Assembly (NCBI GenBank): GCA_000695325.1
Contig: AVPN01000075.1
Location: 81,491 to 108,222 of the forward strand
Length of the DNA stretch: 26,732 nucleotides
Source of the DNA: Pleurobrachia bachei
Taxonomy: Eukaryota; Ctenophora; Tentaculata; Cydippida; Pleurobrachiidae
Direction: 5' to 3'
Within the stretch, counting starts at the first letter, position 1. Every line of letters starts with the position of its first letter. Position numbers and translations under genes: made by a program. Under the pieces are notes generated by a model. It saw only the letters and a program-made list of their open reading frames with translations. It was not told the origin of the DNA and searched no databases. Of this stretch, positions 8,815-18,067 are shown piece after piece.

Positions 8815-11800
8815 ATGGCATCAACAGTTCCTCGCATTGAAACTAAAGATAAACCCTCCACCCCTTCTAAAAAGTAAGAATCCTTTAAAATCCCAAACAG
8901 ACACGATAAGTAACATGTTATTCTTTTATGTAGAAACCCAAAAAAGCAAGTAAAAGTCACCGAGGAATGCCCAACCTACTACGAAGATGAAGCGAAGAAA
9001 GGAAAACAACTTTACTCCATCCTCTCCAAGTATGATGCCACTCAATTATACTGATTGTGCCCCACCTAAATTGATTTTGGTACCGATATTGTTTTAAATT
9101 TGGAACTCTTTTCATGTAATGTAGCATGTTTTCTCCCCAGGTATGTATGCTATGTTCCCCAAACTCGACACAGTTTTCTCCGCCAGACGTCCCCTCACAC
9201 CCATTGGAAGAGCACAGGGCAGCCCTATCTTATGTGGTACGACTATACGACCCGATTACACGCTCAGAAAACACAACTGAGCCTCTTGAAGAAACTATAC
9301 AATCAAAAGTTAGTGACTGTGTTACTGTTACCATGGCAACTGTCGTTTTACTGTTACCATGTTGACTTGGCAACTGTTATGTTAATGTTACCATGGTAAA
9401 TGTCATGTTACTGTTACCATGGTAACTGTTGTGTTACTGTTACCATGGTAACTGTTGTGTTACTGTTACCATGGTAACTGTTGTGTTACTGTTACCATGG
9501 TAACTGTTGTGTTACTGTTACCATGGTAACTGTTGTGTTACTGTTACCATGGTAACTGTTGTGTTACTGTTACCATGGTAACTGTTGTGTTACTGTTACC
9601 ATGGTAACTGTTGTGTTACTGTTACCATGGTAACTGTTGTGTTACTGTTACCATGGTAACTGTTGTGTTACTGTTACCATGGTAACTGTTGTGTTACTGT
9701 TACCATGGTAACTGTTGTGTTACTGTTACCATGGTAACTGTTGTGTTACTGTTACCATGGTAACTGTTGTGTTACTGTTACCATGGTAACTGTTGTGTTA
9801 CTGTTACCATGGTAACTGTTGTGTTACTGTTACCATGGTAACTGTTGTGTTACTGTTACCATGGTAACTGTTGTGTTACTGTTACCATGGTAACTGTTGT
9901 GTTACTGTTACCATGGTAACTGTTGTGTTACTGTTACCATGGTAACTGTTGTGTTACTGTTACCATGGTAACTGTTGTGTTACTGTTACCATGGTAACTG
10001 TTGTGTTACTGTTACCATGGTAACTGTTGTGTTACTGTTACCATGGTAACTGTTGTGTTACTGTTACCATGGTAACTGTTGTGTTACTGTTACCATGGTA
10101 ACTGTTGTGTTACTGTTACCATGGTAACTGTTGTGTTACTGTTACCATGGTAACTGTTGTGTTACTGTTACCATGGTAACTGTTGTGTTACTGTTACCAT
10201 GGTAACTGTTGTGTTACTGTTACCATGGTAACTGTTGTGTTACTGTTACCATGGTAACTGTTGTGTTACTGTTACCATGGTAACTGTTGTGTTACTGTTA
10301 CCATGGTAACTGTTGTGTTACTGTTACCATGGTAACTGTTGTGTTACTGTTACCATGGTAACTGTTGTGTTACTGTTACCATGGTAACTGTTGTGTTACT
10401 GTTACCATGGTAACTGTTGTGTTACTGTTACCATGGTAACTGTTGTGTTACTGTTACCATGGTAACTGTTGTGTTACTGTTACCATGGTAACTGTTGTGT
10501 TACTGTTACCATGGTAACTGTTGTGTTACTGTTACCATGGTAACTGTTGTGTTACTGTTACCATGGTAACTGTTGTGTTACTGTTACCATGGTAACTGTT
10601 GTGTTACTGTTACCATGGTAACTGTTGTGTTACTGTTACCATGGTAACTGTTGTGTTACTGTTACCATGGTAACTGTTGTGTTACTGTTACCATTTTTCT
10701 CCCCAGGTATGTATGCTATGTTCCCCAAACTCGACACAGTTTTCTCCGCCAGACGTCCCCTCACACCCATTGGAAGAGCACAGGGCAGCCCTATCTTATG
10801 TGGTACGACTATACGACCCGATTACACGCTCAGAAAACACAACTGAGCCTCTTGAAGAAACTATACAATCAAAAGTTAGTGACTGTGTTACTGTTACCAT
10901 GGCAACTGTCGTTTTACTGTTACCATGTTGACTTGGCAACTGTTATGTTAATGTTACCATGGTAAATGTCATGTTACTGTTACCATGGTAACTGTTGTGT
11001 TACTGTTACCATGGTAACTGTTGTGTTTCCATGATACTTAACTGTTGTGCTACCATGTTACCATGGCAACTGTTCAAATTATCTCACCATCGTATCCCAC
11101 CAGATATTACACGGTTCAGTTTCTATTTAAATTGAAGCAAGTTCTGGCACTGCAACGAGAAGTTGAGAGTAGCGTGTGTTATTTTGCAAGCTTCAGTCTT
11201 ACCGCGGATACTTCTAAACTACCCAAGATAAATGTGCTATGCAAACAGGTGAATATCTGATATAGCTTAATTATTGTTATTAATAAAATAAACCGCTTAT
11301 GTTTTGTTATGTTTTAACCCCCTTTTACAAATGTAAAAGTTCGCCCGCGGGACGCGTGAACTGTAGTCATAACTTGGCAACTAATGTTATGACATAGTTG
11401 AAATTAATAAATACTGCTGCTCAACATTAATGATGTAGAGTGTGTTTTAGTATTGCTGCAGAGTGTAGACTGCAGTAGCTCAGGGCTTATAGTGTGTCTG
11501 CAACAATAATGGGACTACTAGAAATAGGAGGACAAACTGACAAAGAGGGAGTCTACCCCGGAAATTCACCTCTCCCTGGATCAATTTTAGTGACAGGGGG
11601 TCGAGCAAGATCAACCCTCACCTGCACCAGTTATACTTCCCAAGTTAAATTCCACCTAATGTTTCAGATTGTCAGTTTACTGAACGACCTCCAATCCTGT
11701 TCCCACGAAAAGATCTCCAAGATCCTAGACAGAAGCGCCTCCGTCACCTCCTTCCTCACCCGCTATAGATCTCTATTTGATGACGTAACCTATGACCTCA

Positions 11801-14800
11801 TCCAATGTGCCAGGACAACCCGTCAAATCATCCTAAACGAGCTGAAATTCTGCTACTTGTTCTCCAATTTCCGATCTAGGGTGTATGGAGGTGTGGATTA
11901 TGTGGTACAGTTTAATGATATAGCCTTCCATCCTGTGTTTTCTGGGGTTACTGATCTGGTTATCTACCTGGATACGGTGGTTGAAGTGAACTGTGATACT
12001 GCTACTGCTTACATAGCAAGGTTTGTGATTATGTTATCAATGTATCAATTATACATAGCAAGGTTTGTGAATTTGTAAATAATGTATCAATTATACTACT
12101 TCACAAAACAACCTAAAAACTCTCAAAAATCCCATCCTTCCCCCAGGTCGTTTCACCAGAAAATTCTAACAGTCCACAACAAGTCACTACCCGTCATAGA
12201 CCCGGGGGCTACCCCTGCCTCCGTGATGGCCAATATACGGAGTTGCGGTAGTTGTATGAAACAGGGTCACTTTCTACATAGCTACTGTTTCAACAAGAAA
12301 ACACAGTTCTTGGATGCGGTAAGATGATTCGAGTTAGAAAGTAGGAGGGTAACTGTTTGGGTAACTGGATAGGACCTAAGAGTAAAATAGTGGATTCCTT
12401 CCCTTGCCCCCCCCCCCTTACCATCACTCTATCCACTAATCTACAGACACTACGAGGTCCCTCGCCCCCTTGTGTCTCAGTCATCACGATCAGACATGTG
12501 TACCTCCAACCACGTGGAGGAGAGGATGTCACGTGATCTCCTGATAGCCCTCTATAGACTCTGTAGTTCCAGTGTGTTTTACGAGACGCGGTTACAGGCC
12601 AACACTAACGTCCCAGGGGTAGGTTGTCATGATTGTTGTGGTTTAGATATTTCCAGATTATATCATGTTCCAGGAGTCTGGGGTAGGTTGTTAATTATAG
12701 TTGTATTTCAATTATATTTTGTTTTAATATTTTGATTCGATTCGTGATGTTCTTAACTATAAGTTATGTGTTTGGCATCATGCATAAAACTATACCTAAT
12801 ATGGCCCTTTTTCTCGAACCGATAGCTATCCAATTTTCCCACCTCTACGTCTCGCCCTTTTGTGGTAACTAGTTTGGGTTGTTACCCCCAAATCTAGGAT
12901 TCTCAACCCAAGGCTCCAATTGGTTGCGATAAACATAAGTCATAAACCACTGCAACACCCCTGTTTTCCACGTGTAAAGGAGGGTTAGAACATATCAGTT
13001 ACTAAACATACGCCACTGCTGCAACCCCCTACCCTGTTTTCCTGGTTGGGTACAAAAATAACAAAGGGGGCCCTGATTGGTAAAATATCTGAAACATAAT
13101 CAGTAAATCAGTTAGCGTATTATACTCGTCAGGAAATAGAGTGTATTGATTTAATACAACTTGGTGTAGTAAGAGAGGCACATTGTGCACGTCAAAAGAG
13201 AGTGAGAGGGAAAAGAGAGGGAGTGAGAGAGAAAAGAGAGCTTCGTGGTCCACCTGTTTAGAGTGCAACCAGAGGCCTCTCTATTTGACTAAATTAGAAC
13301 ACCCGCGGCGCTAAACATCCAATGTATACTTTGTGTAACAGTACATTGTCCATTTACAAGTCCCCCCTTTCATGAGGCAATCAATGTTCAGCGTACATTG
13401 TCAATGTGTACCTTTCAAACGACTAAAGATCTAAATCTTCATTCCCGAGCACTTTGACATTAGCCTTCCTTCTTCCTCTTCATACACTTAGGGTCGAAGC
13501 CATGGTGTCTTAAATTCCAAACCCATCCGTCTTCTAACACACCTCTCTCTACAGGGTCGAAGTCTGGTGTCGGTGGTTCACGAACAGTATCTCGACATGA
13601 CCAGGAAATCATCCCGGAGGAGGTGGGAAGAGAATTTCTCAACCGTTATCTATTCCTACACCTCCCGCTCCCTTCCTGTCTCTTGGAGGGCTTGTGATGC
13701 TTTACCCTGCTTGGAACTGACCCTCCGGAAACTAGAGACAAGTTAGTGACGGGGCTGGGAGATAGAGAGAGATAGGGATATAGATAGAGAGAGAGAGAAA
13801 GAGAAACACAATTTTGTAACGATTAAAGTAAGAGTGGTGCGCCGTGTTTTCTCACTAAACTTAGTGGATGAACGGGGAGTACCACCAGGACCATTGGTAC
13901 GGTATCGAAAATTTCCAATTCTGTCTCGTTCATTAGTTATGACGTAATATGTTCATTATTTCAACTTTCATAAATATGATTTACAGAAAAATCTTTACAT
14001 TGTGGATTGAAATGGATGCTTGCATCGTGTTCAGCGTCAAAAAATAGCCGGGGTACCAAATTTTGGTGTCTCTACCTTGTCTGTAACGCGAGATATCGAC
14101 AATTATCGAAAATGACCAAAAGTGAGAGAAAGAGAGATTGTTACTTTTGGGTGCGCGCACAAACAACTAGCACCCAAAACACACAAACTCTCTTTCTCTC
14201 ATTTTTGGGTGTTTTTGAAATGTTCTTCAAATTACACGTCTCCCGATATATACTGAATTTGCGGAGGGAAACTCTCATAATTGAATGCTAATACAGCCTC
14301 ATACACACTCTCTGAGAGTGAGGGAAACATCACACAACACACATGACGACACACAGAACACAGCAGTCAGTTTGTTATTATTTTCGATTTATTATCGCCC
14401 TCCCGATGGGAAGGCAGACCAAAAGGAAGTGTTACCGGCCTCCGAAGAGAGCCAGTTGAACACTAGATCATTCAGGAACTCAAATTAATTTGTTTAAAGT
14501 AGTGTTGAAAAGTTTGAGAGAGAAAAGAGAGCTTCGTGGTCCCCTGTTTAGAGTGCAACCAGAGGCCTCTCTATTTGACTAAATTAGAACACCCGCGGCG
14601 CTAAACATCCAATGTATACTTTGTGTAACAGTACATTGTCCATTTACAAGTCCCCCCTTTCATGAGGCAATCAATGTTCAGCGTACATTGTCAATGTGTA
14701 CCTTTCAAACGATGAAAGATCTAAATCGTCATTCCCGAGCACTTCACATTCTCCTTATCTCTGTCTTCTGAGTTCTGACACACTCCTCTTCTCCCTACAG

Positions 14801-17800
14801 GGTCGGAGGACGGAGCCTGGTATGCTAAATCACAAACCCTTTCTTCTCCGTCTTCTAACACACTTCTCCCTACAGGGTCGAAGTCTGGTGTCGGTGGTTC
14901 ACGAACAGTATCTCGACATGACCAGGAAATCATCCCGGAGGAGGTGGGAAGAGAATTTCTCAACCGTTATCTACTCCTACACTTCCCGCTCCCTGCCTGT
15001 CTCTTGGAGGGCTTGTGATGCTTTACCCTGCTTGGAGTTGACCCTCCGGAAACTAGAAACAAGTTAGTGAGGGGGGAGATAGGGGGGGATAATAGAGAAA
15101 GAGAAACAAAATTTTGTAATGATTAAATCTCATTGAATGCACGCAGTGTCTACTACATATCTACAATGCTGATATAATTCTCTATCATTTGAATATTATT
15201 CAAAAAGCTCTCACATAATCTATAAAAGAACTAAGGGATGCCATGCTAAATGCTTAAATGACGCACGTTAGGCTAGACGAAATTCATCAAGGGGAGCCTA
15301 TAGAATGAGAGAAAGGAAGAATGAGAAAGACAGAGAAAGAGAGAGAAATTATTATAAATTTCGTAATATTACTACATTGCACTCTCAATTCTTTTTTATT
15401 GAGAACTGAAATTAAATTAAATGATAAATTTCCTAGCCTAAAATTCTAAGTGCTAAACAGCTCGAAAATTATCGACAGCTAATTATTATTCCACTCTATA
15501 GGTTACTATTCTGAGGTGACTGCGTCCCTGCTTAGAAAACTGAAACTCGATCAACTGACTATTCAATCTAACACAGGTAAGAAAATCTTATTTTGCTCAA
15601 ACCTTTTTATTTCATTTTATAAGGGGAAAGGGGGTCGAACGAGAAAATCACTTACTATCCCCAATACAAGAACCGACCGAATCGGGAAATACTGGTCCCT
15701 GATTGGTTGATAACCAGTCACGGGACCTAAATAACGAGTCCTGCTTGGTTTACTTGTTTTGGTCGGTTCCTGACTTTTTGCCTGCCTCCCAAATTATCAC
15801 ATGTAGCTCTTTACAATTCAGAGTACAAGTTATGCAGCTCTATTCACATACATCATGTAGCCGATAGGACTATTGTTACTATCGAAACTAAAACAATTGA
15901 ACAGCCACTGCCTGTCTTGCTGTCTGTCTGTCTGTCTATCTGTACATGCCACTTGAAACTCTTCGTGACAAATACTGACTCATTTGTGTTGTGTGTTCTT
16001 ATCTTCCCACGAAAAACAATTACTTCCTCAGTCCTCACAACAGAGATTGTTCTCTATCACTCAGAACTACAAACTTAACTCTGAGTAGAGCACTTCTTCT
16101 GTTATTTGATCATTAGATAATGTAGAAGCAATGAGAGAGAGATAGTTCTAACGGATCCATCTACTGTCGATGACCGATGTTGAAATGTATCCGGTTCCTA
16201 TGGGAAATATATGTTTCTCTAGAAACATGACATGACGGTTTGTTTACACAGATCTGTTATTGTATCCCTGTGTATCAAATCGCACTATATTGCATTTCCA
16301 TCACCTGAATTATGTCATTCGTCGAAGAAACTCAACATGATAATACCTTGCAGACTGTACCTTTCCCTCCAATCTAGATAACAATGATCAAACATCCACC
16401 GACAATACAACTTACAATACGACAATCAAAGGCATCATCTTCGACACACCTCTCATCCCATCCTCACCACGGTACCCACTACATCTATCAAGGACGTAAG
16501 TTTGTCAGTCTGTCTTGTTTGTTGTTCACAAATATAAAACCCCGATACTAAAACGCTCACTCAACAATCCGTAGCACTAATACACGACCATCCCGACCAC
16601 CAATACTCGCGCACACTGCTCAAGTGCTCAACACCCACTTAAAATCTATCATCTTGTACAACCACTCAAACTGTATAAAAATCAATGTTTTCCATTTCCA
16701 CATTCCACAATCATATATCCCAATTCATTTACCCGTTGTTTCAACTGTTATTCATTCATCAACTTGTTATTGCATTAAATTATATACATGTCTGCCTTAA
16801 ACTCCGTTTAACTCTGTTCCTATCCTAATTGTTCTTTAGCTAGGCACTAAACACCGGACCTGTCGAGCAGAGTGAGTTTTGCCGGTAACGCAAATAGAGC
16901 GGCCGTCTGCCAACACTGCAATATTCGTGCAGGAAAGTGTCCTAGCTCTACAATGACAGACCTGAACATTAGTGAGCTATGCTCAAGACAATGACACCCA
17001 CGACAGACGGATACGACGGTACCATTTGAGCCAGGCATCACGAAGGTGATTTGCAGTGCAAGGTACGGCAAAACCAACCAACCAACCAACCTTGCAGAAT
17101 GCAGAGAAAATAGTGATTTTTACATATATATTCTTCACACAATTATTTTGACCGCCCTCTCCGTTTTCCCTAGGGATATGCGATTTCTCATTTACCCTCC
17201 TTCTCCCTATTTCCCAAATACATACATACCTCTCTCAAGTCTCAACATATCCATGAAATACAATACCAATGACTAGATCAGTGGACTTTAAATGTTTGCT
17301 TGTTCCCAATTATAGAACAGCTGTAACGGGCCGGCAACCTATACTACACACAGACACACAGAGTAACTGAGCTGAGGATTATAAATCTTACTGGATCAGA
17401 TGTAACATGACACCCCCATACACATATTGGTAGCGACTAGCGAGGGCCGAGGTGCCTACACAAAGATTTAATACTCTCTTTTTCTCTCCCAAAATCATTT
17501 GATTTAGTCCAACCTGTCCAATCCCTGTCTAATTCCATACATTTTGAACTGAGACAAGAATATTGAAAATCGTTTCTCTTGTCAACCTTCACTATCAGAA
17601 TATACAATATGAACTCTGAGTGTGTGATACTAAATTGATGGCGTTTATTCAAGAATCTGTGAAGAGATACTTGCGAAAGTGCTCGTGTTACCTGAAGCTT
17701 GAGTTATCGAAAACGAGAAAAAATATCACGTTTTCGCTAGGCATCTGTCCAAAAAATATATTTTCTAACATATGCCACTCCACCCAAGTTTAGAAATCGT

Positions 17801-18033
17801 CTAACATATGCCACTCCCTCAGATTTAGATACCCTCTTGACGGCTGTACGAGATGACGTATCGGGAAGCGGTTTTACCAACCATACAGGCTTGATGATCA
17901 GCCAACTAAATTCTATATCCTACCTGGCTCTGTGTGATTCGGGTAGGTAGAGACTAGAGGGTGTTAAAATGGGAAACCAATTTGGTGGTTGTAGGATGAG
18001 TTCCCCCTTCTCTCTATTATATCTCTCCATCTT

Positions 18034-18067
<34 letters not shown>

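Larger units (their letters stand above)
8051..11193. repeat. Tandem duplication unit 2, expanded
   Basis: Second copy of 6336-8050, ending at the matching point in intact exon 4 (11193). It is 3143 bp rather than 1715 because the intron 3 minisatellite is much longer and because a third copy of exon 3 (10707-10874) with its own short array has been inserted. Relative to unit 1 its promoter lacks 17 bp (a GC-rich block), has about 83 extra bp (8518-8600) bounded by GTCGAGTCC repeats, and has a 6-bp CGCGAT insertion. Confidence 0.9.

Noticed and set aside
7600-11000. Regularly spaced 26-bp repeats resembling a CRISPR array
   Set aside because: There are no spacers: the units are contiguous and identical, and the gene context is eukaryotic intron. 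It is a minisatellite.
11494-11667. Long ORF start as the true beginning of exon 5
   Set aside because: The frame is open, but the only acceptor with both a pyrimidine tract and the correct phase is at 11667; the upstream part was left as intron.
13460-14963. Minus-strand ORFs opposite the two exon 8 copies
   Set aside because: They repeat because the exon is duplicated. The plus-strand frame has splice sites, phase fit and silent-only differences; the minus frame has none of these.
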